NCBI GenBank assembly: GCA_905215555.1
Contig: CAJMQU010000004.1
Span: 62,001 to 126,000 of the forward strand
Reading direction: 5' to 3'
Source of the DNA: an uncultured bacterium
GTDB taxonomy: Bacteria > Bacteroidota > Bacteroidia > Bacteroidales > Bacteroidaceae
Length of the DNA: 64,000 bases
The position numbers were made by a program, and so were the translations under genes. Shown in pieces: positions 34,765-44,359 of the stretch (position 1 is its first letter; the number at the start of each line of letters is the position of its first letter). The notes beneath the pieces were generated by a model, which saw only the letters and a list, made by a program, of their open reading frames with translations, made no database searches and was not told the origin of the DNA.

Positions 34765-36945
34765 ATGAGAGTTTTACGTAGTCTGATTATAGCGGGTACG
34801 TTGCTTATTGCTGTTTCTGTTCAAGCCGGCAATACGGATGAGTTGATGCGCATTAAGCAGAATTATTCCCGGATGTTGGTACCTTCGGGAGAAGATCCGT
34901 TTGGTTTATTGTCTATACTTTCGTCCATTCAGCCGGAAAAAGAAATTTCAGACCAGGCAGTAGTGGAATTGCATCAACGTTATCCTTTCGATTTAAAGAA
35001 AATAGCAACCTATCTATCTTCTTTTACGGAGACCGGAACGTGGCCGGACATTAATTATGAAGATAAGAAACGTTCGGGATGGGAACCTAAACTTCATGCG
35101 GAACGTATTCTGGAACTGGTGAAACTTTATAGTTCCCAACAAACTGCTTATTATCATTCTCCGGAAGTAGAAAAAGTGATTCACAAGGCACTAGACTATT
35201 GGTTTACTGCCAAACCCGTGTGCTTGAACTGGTGGTATAATAAGATTGGTATTCCTAAAACACTGGGTACAGCTTTCATTTTGTTTGAAGAGAAACTGAC
35301 TCCGGCTGAAAAGCAAGAGGCTATCACTGTGATGGAAAATGCAAAGTTTGGAATGACAGGACAGAACAAAGTATGGCTCGCCGGAAATGTGATGATGCGT
35401 GCGTTGTTGCAGAATGATTATGAATTGGTAAAAATGGCACGCGATACGATTGCATCTGAAATTGTGACAGGTGGGGCAGAAGGTATAAAAGATGACTGGT
35501 GTTTTCATCAGCATGGAGCTCAGCAGCAGTTTGGTAACTATGGACTTTCATTTGTTTCTGGAATGAGTTTTTTTTCCGGATTGTTTTCCGGGACTTCTTT
35601 GGCTTTTGATGATAAACAGTTGAATATTCTAAGTACTTTGATTGATAAAGGTTACCGTTGGGTCATTTGGAAAGGAATGATGGATGTAAATGCTTTAGGA
35701 CGTCAATTGTTTCATCATGCACCTGTGCATAAAGCATTGAGTCTTGCATTTGCGGCTGCTGAGTTGGGAGGAGGCGAGTCTGATGCGTGTATGGCTGTAG
35801 CTGAGGCTTTGCTTCGCGACAATTATCCTGCACCTGCTCGGAATATACTGACAGGACACAAACATTTTTGGCAGTCGGACTATACGGTTTATCGACGCCC
35901 TTCCTGGATGGCTTCCATAAAAATGGCTTCCGACCGTATTGTCGGTGCGGAAATGATGAATGGAGATAATATGAAAGGTTATTATATGGCGGATGGGGCA
36001 ACCTATATTTATAAGGACGGCAGAGAGTATTTGGATATTTTCCCTCTTTGGGATTGGCGTAAATTGCCGGGAGTGACGGCTTTTGAGGATGATGCACCCA
36101 TGCCATTGATTAAAAGTTATCAACCTCGCAATAAGGGAACTTTCGTCGGAGCTGTTTCGGATGAAAAACAGGGTATGACTGTAATGGAGCTGAATCGTGC
36201 CGGGGTGAAAGCGCGTAAGGCATGGATTTGCGCGGATGACTTTGTACTTTGTCTGGGAGCAGGTATACAGGCGGATAGTAATCTTGTTGTAACGACTTCG
36301 ATAGAACAATGCCATAAAAAAGGAGAACTTCTTTCCTGGAAAAAAGGGCAATGGAATGCTGTAAATGGACAACAAACAGCTACGGCGGGAGAACATCGCT
36401 TTTTTCATAATAATACGGGGTATATCGTATGGGGGAATGGAGACGAGATGGTTGCTGAAACAGCAAACCGCACAGGACGTTGGTATGATGTAATGCAAAT
36501 GTATCGCCCTAAAGAGGTACAAGGAGAAGTCACTACTCTCTATCTGAAACATGGGATATCTCCTGGGCAGGCTGCATATCAATATTTGATATTGCCGGTG
36601 GCAGACAAAAAATATGTAGCTGCTTTTGATTTGTCGGATATCCAGATACTTCGTAATGATACTATAGCACAGGCTGTTTATACAGAGAAAAAGGCTACTT
36701 GCTGGATAGCTGCTTATAAGCCGGTGCAGTTGACGGTTACGAGAGGTATCACACTGAATATTCAGACTCCCGGAGTTTATATGATTCGAAAGAGTGGGGA
36801 AGGACGATACATGATAAGTTGTGCCAGTCCAACGCAACGGGAAAATATTGCAGAACTTGAATTTAACCATAAACAGATACGTATTTCTCTGCCCAAGGGA
36901 GAAGAGAAGGGGAAAACAGCTTTTGTAGAGGCTGTAATTCGTTAA
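34765..36945 (+). CDS. PL8 polysaccharide lyase (hyaluronate/chondroitin AC/xanthan lyase family)
   Basis: A 726-residue exported enzyme with a signal peptide ending near VQAG. The N-terminal alpha/alpha toroid carries the aromatic patch Asn155-Trp156-Trp157 (CLNWWYNKIGIPK), the catalytic Asn201 (MTGQNKVWLAGN), and His250 and Tyr259 (FHQHGAQQQFGNYG), with the Asn-His-Tyr spacing (49 and 9) known in PL8. Beta-sandwich domains (about 360-725) follow. PL8 lyases cut next to a beta-linked uronic acid. Members act on hyaluronan, chondroitin or the pyruvylated or plain side chain of xanthan. With no sulfatase or N-acetylhexosamine enzyme nearby, a non-GAG substrate seems likely. Last gene of the six-gene operon. 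Confidence 0.9.
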   Translation: MRVLRSLIIAGTLLIAVSVQAGNTDELMRIKQNYSRMLVPSGEDPFGLLSILSSIQPEKEISDQAVVELHQRYPFDLKKIATYLSSFTETGTWPDINYEDKKRSGWEPKLHAERILELVKLYSSQQTAYYHSPEVEKVIHKALDYWFTAKPVCLNWWYNKIGIPKTLGTAFILFEEKLTPAEKQEAITVMENAKFGMTGQNKVWLAGNVMMRALLQNDYELVKMARDTIASEIVTGGAEGIKDDWCFHQHGAQQQFGNYGLSFVSGMSFFSGLFSGTSLAFDDKQLNILSTLIDKGYRWVIWKGMMDVNALGRQLFHHAPVHKALSLAFAAAELGGGESDACMAVAEALLRDNYPAPARNILTGHKHFWQSDYTVYRRPSWMASIKMASDRIVGAEMMNGDNMKGYYMADGATYIYKDGREYLDIFPLWDWRKLPGVTAFEDDAPMPLIKSYQPRNKGTFVGAVSDEKQGMTVMELNRAGVKARKAWICADDFVLCLGAGIQADSNLVVTTSIEQCHKKGELLSWKKGQWNAVNGQQTATAGEHRFFHNNTGYIVWGNGDEMVAETANRTGRWYDVMQMYRPKEVQGEVTTLYLKHGISPGQAAYQYLILPVADKKYVAAFDLSDIQILRNDTIAQAVYTEKKATCWIAAYKPVQLTVTRGITLNIQTPGVYMIRKSGEGRYMISCASPTQRENIAELEFNHKQIRISLPKGEEKGKTAFVEAVIR

Positions 36946-36969
36946 AAAGCATCTTTTGAATCATTTTTC

Positions 36970-37022
36970 CAAGCGTTTGAAATAATATTGCAAGCCTTGT
37001 TTGTAAGATACGTCTATTTTTG
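36970..37022 (+). promoter_or_regulatory. HTCS-type tandem operator and -7 element before the GH95-like gene
   Basis: CAAGCGTTTGAAATAAT begins at 36970, and a second half-site CAAGCC at 36991, 21 bp on. The -7 element TATTTTTG (37015-37022) begins 45 and 24 bp after them. Both distances equal those of the promoter before 21079. Confidence 0.72.
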
Positions 37023-37046
37023 TTTTTGATAAATAACTGATGGACT

Positions 37047-39320
37047 ATGAATACACACAAGGCTTTTATTTTAGGTTTGGCATTATTGGGTACCAGTTTG
37101 GTGAAAGCTCAATTTACAATGGATGCTTATAAAGCTGTTTTTACTACTCCACCTCAACACGTTCCTACAACCAAAACTCCGGATGCCCCTTTGGCGGGTA
37201 ATGGAGATATAGGTATCACGATGGGCGGTACTCCTGATAAACTTTGTTTCTATATTGGTAAGAATGATTTTTGGAGGGCTTATCCGGTTTATCCTGGTGG
37301 CATTGCGCTGCCGGGTGGATTGGATATTTTGATAGATGAATTTCAGGGAGCTTCGTATTATGTAGAACAACTGCCGGGTTCGGCTGAGATAGCAGCTAAA
37401 TTTTCTACTTCCCGTTGCGAACTGAAGTTATCTGCATGGGTTGCGGCGACAGATAATAAGGTAATAATAGAATTGGAGTCGGATAAGGAGCTAACTGCCC
37501 GTTTGCGCTTGTGGGCTGCCGAGGGTAATACTTCGACTACGTCATATGGTATTGATAAAGTGATGTGGGCGAGCCGTTCATTTGAGAACACAGAATTATT
37601 GCGTTGGCCTACTCATGTGGCATTGGCCTTAAATTCAAATGCTGATAAATTCTCTCTTACACCTGGAAGGAAAGTACAACTGGTGGTATCTGTCTATACA
37701 AATCATGATACACCGGATTGGAAAAATAAGGCAATCGCGGAGGCTGGAAAAGTGACGGAATCAGTGATTGAACGGTTGAGAAAGGAACATCGTAACTGGT
37801 GGGGTAACTTTTGGAAGCAATCTCATATAAATATTGGCGACAGTTATTTTGAGAAGTATTACTATCAGTCTCAATATTTATTTGCCTGCTCCTCTCGTGA
37901 GGGTAAGTTTGCACCAGGAATTTGGGGACCGTTTGTTACGCGTGACGAGGCTGCATGGGGAGGTGATTATCATCTGAATTATAATTATCAGGCACCTTAT
38001 TGGGCATCTTTTTCTTCCAATCATATTGGTTTGACAGATAATTTTGACCAACCTCTATTGGATTATATGGAAGCTGGTAGAAAACATGCACAGGAACTAT
38101 TGAATTGTAGGGGAATTTATTATCCGGTAGGTATTGGTCCGAAAGGGTTGTGTACGGCTATGTGGCCGTTAACTCCGGAAGAAATGCTGGAGAAATATGC
38201 AACTCGTGAAAATACGATAGATGGTGGCTATAAATTTCTGGGACAAAAGATAAATGCGGTGTTCAGTGTTGGGAATATGTTGATGCGGTATTATAGCACG
38301 TATGATGAAGCGTATGCCCGTAAAGTATATCCATATCTTGTTGCCTGTGCTGATTTTTGGGAAGATTATCTTTCTTTAGAGAATGGACGTTATGTCATTC
38401 ATATGGATCACTTCAATGAGGTAATGCCCAATAAACGTAATGGTGGTGTCTGGCGTAATCGGTTAGGTGATTTTAATTCTACTCTTTCTTTAGGGTTGGT
38501 TCGAATGTTGTTTCAGGGGGTCATGGATATGAGTGATTTCTTGTCTGTGGATCGTGTGCGCCAGTTCCGTTGGAAAGATATTTTAGAGAAGTTGAGTGCA
38601 TATCCGTTGGGCACTACTGAAGATGGACGCCAAAGTTTGAAGAATATGGAGAAAGGACCTCAGAATAGGGATGTACAGGCATCGGGTTTGAATAGGGTTT
38701 CTATTCATGGCTTGATTCTTCCGGGTGGAGTTGTTGGGCCGGTAACAGATGCCGGGTTCAACGCTATCTTATTGGATGATGTTGCGCATTGGGCAGAAAA
38801 ACAGCGTGATCCGAATGATTGGGGGAATACTTCTAATAATGGCATTGAGACATGTTATCCCGGAGCTGTGCGTGTAGGATATCCTTCGGATAAAATATTG
38901 TCTTACTTGAAGAAACGCATTGAAATGAATGTATATTCCAATTATTGGATTGTACAAGGTGGTGGAGGAATCGAAACTTTTGCAGCTGTTCCCCTGACTA
39001 TAAATGAAATGCTGTTGCAAAGTTACGAAGGTGTTATACGGGTTTTTCCAAATTGGAATTCGGAGAAGGATGCTTCTTTTGAAAACCTGAGAGCTTATGG
39101 AGCATTTTTGGTTACATCTGCCTTAAAGAAAGGTCGAATTCAAGGGGTGACTGTCATTAGTGAGAAAGGACGTATCTGCAAGATAGAAAACCCTTGGAAA
39201 GGGCAACCTGTACAGATCACTCGGGAAAATAGAAAAACAGATGTACTTTATGGAGAATATTTACAGATACCAACTACAGTAGGTGAGAGAATAGAATTAA
39301 GTTTATATACAAACCCATAA
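37047..39320 (+). CDS. GH95-like six-hairpin glycosidase
   Basis: A 757-residue exported enzyme with a signal peptide ending near VKAQ. An N-terminal beta domain (PDAPLAGNGDIGITMGG) is followed by an (alpha/alpha)6 barrel (WGPFVTRDEAAWGGDYHLNYNYQAP, DHFNEVMPNKRNGG) and a GH95-like end (LLQSYEGVIRVFPNW, ENLRAYGAFLVTSALKKGRI). GH95 holds alpha-L-fucosidases and alpha-L-galactosidases; the barrel is divergent, so it may belong to a related unassigned family. Asp, Asn and Glu residues in the GGDYHLNYN and DHFNEV motifs are the best catalytic candidates. Probably co-transcribed with the beta-helix gene 12 bp downstream. Confidence 0.75.
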   Translation: MNTHKAFILGLALLGTSLVKAQFTMDAYKAVFTTPPQHVPTTKTPDAPLAGNGDIGITMGGTPDKLCFYIGKNDFWRAYPVYPGGIALPGGLDILIDEFQGASYYVEQLPGSAEIAAKFSTSRCELKLSAWVAATDNKVIIELESDKELTARLRLWAAEGNTSTTSYGIDKVMWASRSFENTELLRWPTHVALALNSNADKFSLTPGRKVQLVVSVYTNHDTPDWKNKAIAEAGKVTESVIERLRKEHRNWWGNFWKQSHINIGDSYFEKYYYQSQYLFACSSREGKFAPGIWGPFVTRDEAAWGGDYHLNYNYQAPYWASFSSNHIGLTDNFDQPLLDYMEAGRKHAQELLNCRGIYYPVGIGPKGLCTAMWPLTPEEMLEKYATRENTIDGGYKFLGQKINAVFSVGNMLMRYYSTYDEAYARKVYPYLVACADFWEDYLSLENGRYVIHMDHFNEVMPNKRNGGVWRNRLGDFNSTLSLGLVRMLFQGVMDMSDFLSVDRVRQFRWKDILEKLSAYPLGTTEDGRQSLKNMEKGPQNRDVQASGLNRVSIHGLILPGGVVGPVTDAGFNAILLDDVAHWAEKQRDPNDWGNTSNNGIETCYPGAVRVGYPSDKILSYLKKRIEMNVYSNYWIVQGGGGIETFAAVPLTINEMLLQSYEGVIRVFPNWNSEKDASFENLRAYGAFLVTSALKKGRIQGVTVISEKGRICKIENPWKGQPVQITRENRKTDVLYGEYLQIPTTVGERIELSLYTNP

Positions 39321-39331
39321 TTAAGAATAGA

Positions 39332-40888
39332 ATGAATAGTATGAAGAAATTAGCAGGCAGCTTTGTCGCCATAGCGCTTTGTGCAGGCATATCTGCTCAG
39401 ACGAAATTACCACCGGGGTGGCAATCCAGTCATGTGCAGGTTAGCCCAAATGGAGAGTTAGTCTATTATCCTGACAAACAGGGAAATACGATTCCAGACT
39501 TTAGTCGTGTGGGATATCATCATGGTGATAAGTCAATTCCTTATTATCCGGTAACAAAGGTCGTGTATCCAGCAGAAAATGGAGATAGTCGTCAACTTAT
39601 TCAGGATGCAATAGATGAGGTGTCTCGTATGAAGCCGGATAAAGATGGCCATCGTGGAACAGTCTTGTTGAAACGCGGAGTATATCATGTTCACGGAACT
39701 ATCCATATAAATACGGGTGGAATCATTTTAACCGGTGAAGGAGATAATGTGAATGAGACCCGTTTGTTAGCCATTGGTAAGCAACGTTTTTCATTGATAC
39801 AGGTATCAGGTGCAGGAAGAGTGGAAGAAGTACCTGGAACAAGAGTGAAGATAACGGATAGTTTTGTGCCGGTAGGAACCCATTCTTTTCAGGTTTCTTC
39901 CGCTGAAAAGTTCAATATTGGTGATCGTATTATTGTATATCGCCCTGGGACGGATAATTGGATACATGATATTAAAATGGATCAAATTGTTGAACGTAAA
40001 GGAACTCGCCAGTGGACAGCACGGGAATACAATCTTTCTTTCGAGCGTGAAATTGTAAAAATAGAAGGTAATCGTATTTTTATTGATAATCCGGTAGTGA
40101 TGCAGATGGAGGATAAATATGGAGGCGGTGAGATTTTTAAGTATACTTTTGTAGGACGCATCAGTGAAGTCGGAGTAACTAATATGTGTTTGGAATCTGA
40201 GTTTGAACATTATGAAGACAATCAACATGGTTGGATTGGCGTCCAGTTTGATAAAGTGGAGAATTGCTGGGCGCGTAATCTTACCTGTCGTTATTTTGGT
40301 TACTCAGCAGTGAGTTGTGAGCGTAATGCGAAAAATGTGACGGTGACGGATTGTCGTTGTTTGGAAACAAAATCCTTGATTACCGGTGGACTGCGGTATT
40401 CCTTTAATAACTGGGGACAGCAAAACTTATTTATGAATTGCCAAAGTACAGAAGGACGTCATGACTATGTGACTGGTGCCCGTGTATGTGGTCCGAATGT
40501 GTTTTATAATTGTACGGCATCACAGACCTATGCAGATATAGGACCTCACCATCGTTGGGCGGTCGGTACTCTCTATGATAATGTGATTACCGATGGAGAA
40601 ATCAATGTACAGGATCGTGGAAAAATGGGAAGTGGACATGGCTGGGCCGGGGTGACCCAGATTCTTTGGAATTGCCGTGTAAGACGTGCTGCAGTACAGA
40701 GTCCTTGGACATCAGGTTATAATTATAGTTTTGGCATGAAAGGTGAAAAATATCCGGGAGTGTTTACTGATCGTCCGGACGGTGTTTGGGAAGGGCAGAA
40801 TGAAAAGAATGTCTTTCCCCGCTCACTTTATGTAGCTCAATTAATGGCTCGTCATAAGAATATGGATTTGCATATACTCACAAAATGA
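39332..40888 (+). CDS. Exported parallel beta-helix protein, pectate-lyase-3 type (copy 1)
   Basis: A 518-residue protein with a signal peptide ending near ISAQ. The order is IPDFSRVGYHHG, SRQLIQDAIDEVSR, GTVLLKRGVYHVHGTI and GIILTGEGDN, typical of pectate lyase superfamily 3 helices, followed by right-handed helix coils and the conserved MGSGHGWAG segment near residue 431. Two paralogues at 53984 and 57151 share these blocks, so the family has expanded in this locus. Similar Bacteroides proteins are annotated only as DUF4955 or hypothetical; a lyase or glycosidase activity on a uronic-acid polymer is inferred. An ATG at 39341 is an alternative start. Confidence 0.78.
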   Translation: MNSMKKLAGSFVAIALCAGISAQTKLPPGWQSSHVQVSPNGELVYYPDKQGNTIPDFSRVGYHHGDKSIPYYPVTKVVYPAENGDSRQLIQDAIDEVSRMKPDKDGHRGTVLLKRGVYHVHGTIHINTGGIILTGEGDNVNETRLLAIGKQRFSLIQVSGAGRVEEVPGTRVKITDSFVPVGTHSFQVSSAEKFNIGDRIIVYRPGTDNWIHDIKMDQIVERKGTRQWTAREYNLSFEREIVKIEGNRIFIDNPVVMQMEDKYGGGEIFKYTFVGRISEVGVTNMCLESEFEHYEDNQHGWIGVQFDKVENCWARNLTCRYFGYSAVSCERNAKNVTVTDCRCLETKSLITGGLRYSFNNWGQQNLFMNCQSTEGRHDYVTGARVCGPNVFYNCTASQTYADIGPHHRWAVGTLYDNVITDGEINVQDRGKMGSGHGWAGVTQILWNCRVRRAAVQSPWTSGYNYSFGMKGEKYPGVFTDRPDGVWEGQNEKNVFPRSLYVAQLMARHKNMDLHILTK

Positions 40889-41196
40889 GTATTGAAAAAA
40901 ACTTGTAATTTGGTGTTGTAAAATTGTAATATAAGATAATATATTGTTTATTAGTGTGTTATGTTTTTGTAGATATACAGATTATAACACTTTGAGATGT
41001 AATTGATAGTATTTGATACAGTTTTTAAATCTCGTTTTATAAAATTGTTGTTTGTTTGCAATACGGAAAATAATTATGTCTAACTTTAAAAAATGATGTA
41101 TTGATATTATGTAAAAACAATCAAACCATGAAAACTCAAAAAGAATTCCGGGTGAAATCCCTTGTTAATTTAAGTCTAATCTAAAAAAGTAGTTTA
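40889..41196 (+). other. AT-rich leader before susC 1
   Basis: A 308-bp gene-free stretch. A -7-like TAACTTTA lies at 41081-41088. TTTGAGATG at 40991 recalls the local HTCS motif but is not at the 45-bp distance from a good -7 element. The last 27 bases (from 41170, with TAAGTCTAAT and AAAAGTAGTTT) are nearly repeated before susC 2 (48745-48771). No clear terminator is seen for the beta-helix gene. Confidence 0.4.
41128..41184 (+). CDS. Possible 18-codon leader peptide before susC 1
   Basis: ATG at 41128 opens MKTQKEFRVKSLVNLSLI and stops at 41182-41184, 12 bp before the susC ATG. A small leader also ends within the shared segment before susC 2. Translation is unproven; it could couple to or control susC translation. 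Confidence 0.25.
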   Translation: MKTQKEFRVKSLVNLSLI

Positions 41197-44100
41197 ATGA
41201 AAAAGAAAGAACACAAATTGAAATCGTTGTTATGGCGGTTTTTCCTCGTTCTGTTTACATTTTCTATGAGTTTTGATCTATATGCTCAGGAAATTACAAC
41301 AACCGGTACGGTTGTCGATCAAAATGGAGAGCCTCTAATTGGAGTAACAGTTTCCGTTATGAAAGGTACTAATGGAACAATTACTGATATTGATGGTAAC
41401 TTTTCCATTAAATGTAACAAAGGTGCTACATTGAAATTTAGCTATATTGGCTATAAGGATGCGACGCAGGTAGCTATGGGTACTAAAATGGATATAGTAC
41501 TGACAGAAGATGCCCAAGCATTGGATGAAGTTGTAGTTATTGGTTACGGTACAGTAAAGAAGAGAGATTTGACTGGTGCTATCTCCACTGTAAATGCCAA
41601 AACGATTGAAGAACGTCAACCGACTGATATCTTTCAGGCATTGCAGGGAGAAGTGTCCGGTCTGCAGATTTCCAATAATTCAGGTGCTCCTGGCGATACA
41701 GGTACTATGCTGATTCGTGGTGCTTCTACTATGGGTTCAGGTGTTACTCCATTGTATATCGTGGATGGTGTTGCAGTTGATAATATTTCCACTATTAACC
41801 CTGGAGATATTGAAAGTATGGAAGTATTGAAAGATGCTGCTTCAGCCGCTATTTACGGTTCTCGTTCAGCTGCCGGTGTAATCATTATTAGTACTAAACG
41901 TGGAAAAGAAGGTGCTCCTGCCAGAATTTCGGTGAAGTACAACCATTCAATGAAAAAATTGGGACATAAGATTGACCAGGCAAATGCATTTGAACGTTAC
42001 TTGAAAGAAAGAGCCGGTAATGCAGGAACTTCTTTATGGAAAACCAGTAATGACTCTTTGCATCCCAACTTTATGGCTGATAACGATTATCAGGATTTGA
42101 TTACTCGCATGGCTCATTCTAATCAAGTAGATATTAATATTAGTGGTGCAAAGAATAAAATGAGCTATTATACAAGTATTGGCTATTTGAATGAGCAAGG
42201 TATTGTTTTAAATAGTTATTTGAATCGTATTACTTCCAGAACTAACGTTGATTTTGCTGTGTCAGATCGTTTTAAATTAATGAGTCGTTTTAATGTGGCT
42301 TATACTGATAAGAATAATATCAATACCGGTGGTGTAATCAATCAGGCATTACGTCGTCCACCACAAATGGCTCTTTATTTCCCTGACGGATCTTATATAT
42401 ATAATAATGGCGGTCAGTTCAATCCGATAGCTGATGCATATGAACGTGTTAATAAAAGTGTTTCTTATTCAGTTTCTTTGTATCAGGGAGCAGAATTCCA
42501 ACTAATGAAAGGTTTGATCTGGTCTGCCAATGTACAGGGTGAATTGAAAGTCAATCGTAATGACCAACTGATTCGTGGAGATTTGGTTTCTTCAGGCATC
42601 AGCTCCGGTTCTAATGATGTGAAAATCCCCCGTAAGTTATCTGCGGAAACTTATATTAACTTTGCTAGGGATTTTAAAGATCATTCGGTAGGTGCTATGT
42701 TCGGTACCAGTGTTGAGGATTGGCGTGATGAAACATTCCATTTGGAAGGTAGTGATTATGTGTCAGAATCCATTCTTACTTCTAATGCTCAGCAGGTGAA
42801 AGATCTGACAAAAACAAAGACCACTTATGAAAGTCATGCTATGGCATCTTTCTTCGGACGTGTAAACTATAGTTATAAAGGGAAATATATATTTACGTCA
42901 AATCTTCGTTATGACGGTTCTTCACGTTTTGTTGGTAACCGTTGGGGGTTATTCCCGTCTGCATCTATTGCATGGCGTGCTTCTGATGAATTCTTCTTTG
43001 ACTGGGCTAAGCCTGTATTGACTGATGCTAAATTCAGAGTTAGCTGGGGTACGAATGGTAATGAACGCGTAGGTAACTACGAATCGATCAACCAATATAA
43101 TATTGGTTCATATTATAATGGTGTCATTGGAGTTACTCAAACGGATAAGTTGGCCAACCTTGATTTAAGTTGGGAATCGACAGAACAAACTAATATAGGT
43201 TTGGATGTAACGTTGCTTGACGGACGCGTATCTTTAGTGGCAGAATATTATATAAAGAAAACTAAAGATTTGTTGGCTGATGAAGTAATTCCTTCGGAAC
43301 TAGGTGTTAGTAGTATGCGTGTCAATATGGGTAATATTGAAAATAAAGGTATTGAGCTTACGATAAATGCAACTCCCATTCAAATTCGTGATTTTTCATG
43401 GCAAACCACGCTTACCTATACTAAAAACAAGAATAAAGTATTGAAACTATCGGAAGGCAAAAGTTTTGTGGAAGATGGTAAATACTTGATTGAAGAAGGT
43501 TCGCCTTTGGGACAATGGTTTGGTCAGAAAGCTTTGGGTATTTATGCCACAGATGAAGCGAATGCATACATTAAGAATAGTGACGGTTCATTTGGTGAAC
43601 GTTTGATTCCTGTCTATCAAAGAGATCCAAATAACTATAATAACTATATTTATGGTTCTAACGGTAAACCTATTTTCTCACACTATGAGACAAAAGGTGG
43701 TCAAAAATATACAGGTGATGTAGGTCAAATGACTACCGCTGGTTCTGTAAGCAAGGGTGGTGATATCATTTGGGATGATTTGGACCATGACGGTGTAATC
43801 GGTGATTCGGACAGACGAATCTTGGGTAATGGTATGCCTACATGGTATATGGGATGGACTAACTATTTGAATTATAAAAGTTTCTCATTATCATTTTCAT
43901 TCTATGGAAGTTTTGGTAACAAAATTTATAATAAACAACGTCGTGATCTGTTACAGAATTCATCATCGAACATGACTCCCTTAGCAAGAGACTGTTATCG
44001 TTTGTGGAAATATCAGGGACAAATAACTGAAGTTTATAGTAGTGCCAAAGCAACAACAGGTGTAAACAATGCCCGTGAGCTTTCTTCTTTCTTCTTGGAA

Positions 44101-44346
44101 GATGGCGATTACATCCGTCTTACAAATGCTCGTTTGGCTTATAGGGTTGATCGTAATTTCACCAAACGGTTCCATATTTCCGATCTTCAGTTGTATGTAT
44201 ATGGAAATAATCTTCTTACTTGGACAAAATACAAAGGATTTGATCCGTCAAGTATTTCTAACAGCAATGTACTTCGTCCTGGTATTGATAGCGGACGATA
44301 TCCTACTGCAAGAGAAATTGGTTTCGGACTAAATGTTAACTTTTAA
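41197..44346 (+). CDS. SusC-family TonB-dependent outer membrane transporter (1)
   Basis: A 1049-residue protein: signal peptide (about 1-30), carboxypeptidase-D-like domain (about 32-110, TGTVVDQNGEPLIGVTV), the linker EVVVIGYGTVKKRDLTGA, a plug domain (about 115-235, IYGSRSAAGVIIISTKRG), then a 22-strand barrel ending in NVNF. It imports large oligosaccharides with the SusD partner encoded 13 bp downstream. The first ten residues (MKKKEHKLKS) and the 5' leader are nearly the same as in SusC 2, showing shared ancestry or recent exchange, while the barrels differ. Confidence 0.97.
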   Translation: MKKKEHKLKSLLWRFFLVLFTFSMSFDLYAQEITTTGTVVDQNGEPLIGVTVSVMKGTNGTITDIDGNFSIKCNKGATLKFSYIGYKDATQVAMGTKMDIVLTEDAQALDEVVVIGYGTVKKRDLTGAISTVNAKTIEERQPTDIFQALQGEVSGLQISNNSGAPGDTGTMLIRGASTMGSGVTPLYIVDGVAVDNISTINPGDIESMEVLKDAASAAIYGSRSAAGVIIISTKRGKEGAPARISVKYNHSMKKLGHKIDQANAFERYLKERAGNAGTSLWKTSNDSLHPNFMADNDYQDLITRMAHSNQVDINISGAKNKMSYYTSIGYLNEQGIVLNSYLNRITSRTNVDFAVSDRFKLMSRFNVAYTDKNNINTGGVINQALRRPPQMALYFPDGSYIYNNGGQFNPIADAYERVNKSVSYSVSLYQGAEFQLMKGLIWSANVQGELKVNRNDQLIRGDLVSSGISSGSNDVKIPRKLSAETYINFARDFKDHSVGAMFGTSVEDWRDETFHLEGSDYVSESILTSNAQQVKDLTKTKTTYESHAMASFFGRVNYSYKGKYIFTSNLRYDGSSRFVGNRWGLFPSASIAWRASDEFFFDWAKPVLTDAKFRVSWGTNGNERVGNYESINQYNIGSYYNGVIGVTQTDKLANLDLSWESTEQTNIGLDVTLLDGRVSLVAEYYIKKTKDLLADEVIPSELGVSSMRVNMGNIENKGIELTINATPIQIRDFSWQTTLTYTKNKNKVLKLSEGKSFVEDGKYLIEEGSPLGQWFGQKALGIYATDEANAYIKNSDGSFGERLIPVYQRDPNNYNNYIYGSNGKPIFSHYETKGGQKYTGDVGQMTTAGSVSKGGDIIWDDLDHDGVIGDSDRRILGNGMPTWYMGWTNYLNYKSFSLSFSFYGSFGNKIYNKQRRDLLQNSSSNMTPLARDCYRLWKYQGQITEVYSSAKATTGVNNARELSSFFLEDGDYIRLTNARLAYRVDRNFTKRFHISDLQLYVYGNNLLTWTKYKGFDPSSISNSNVLRPGIDSGRYPTAREIGFGLNVNF

Positions 44347-44359
44347 CTTGTAACAACTT

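Noticed and set aside
35695..36870. A 391-codon open frame on the minus strand
   Set aside because: It is the antisense shadow of the PL8 gene, whose catalytic Asn, His and Tyr are intact; the shadow has no recognisable motif.
40985..41047. HTCS motif copy before susC 1 (TTTGAGATG at 40991)
   Set aside because: There is no acceptable -7 element 45 bp from it; matches to the 5' half of the motif are poor, so susC 1 is not counted in the regulon.
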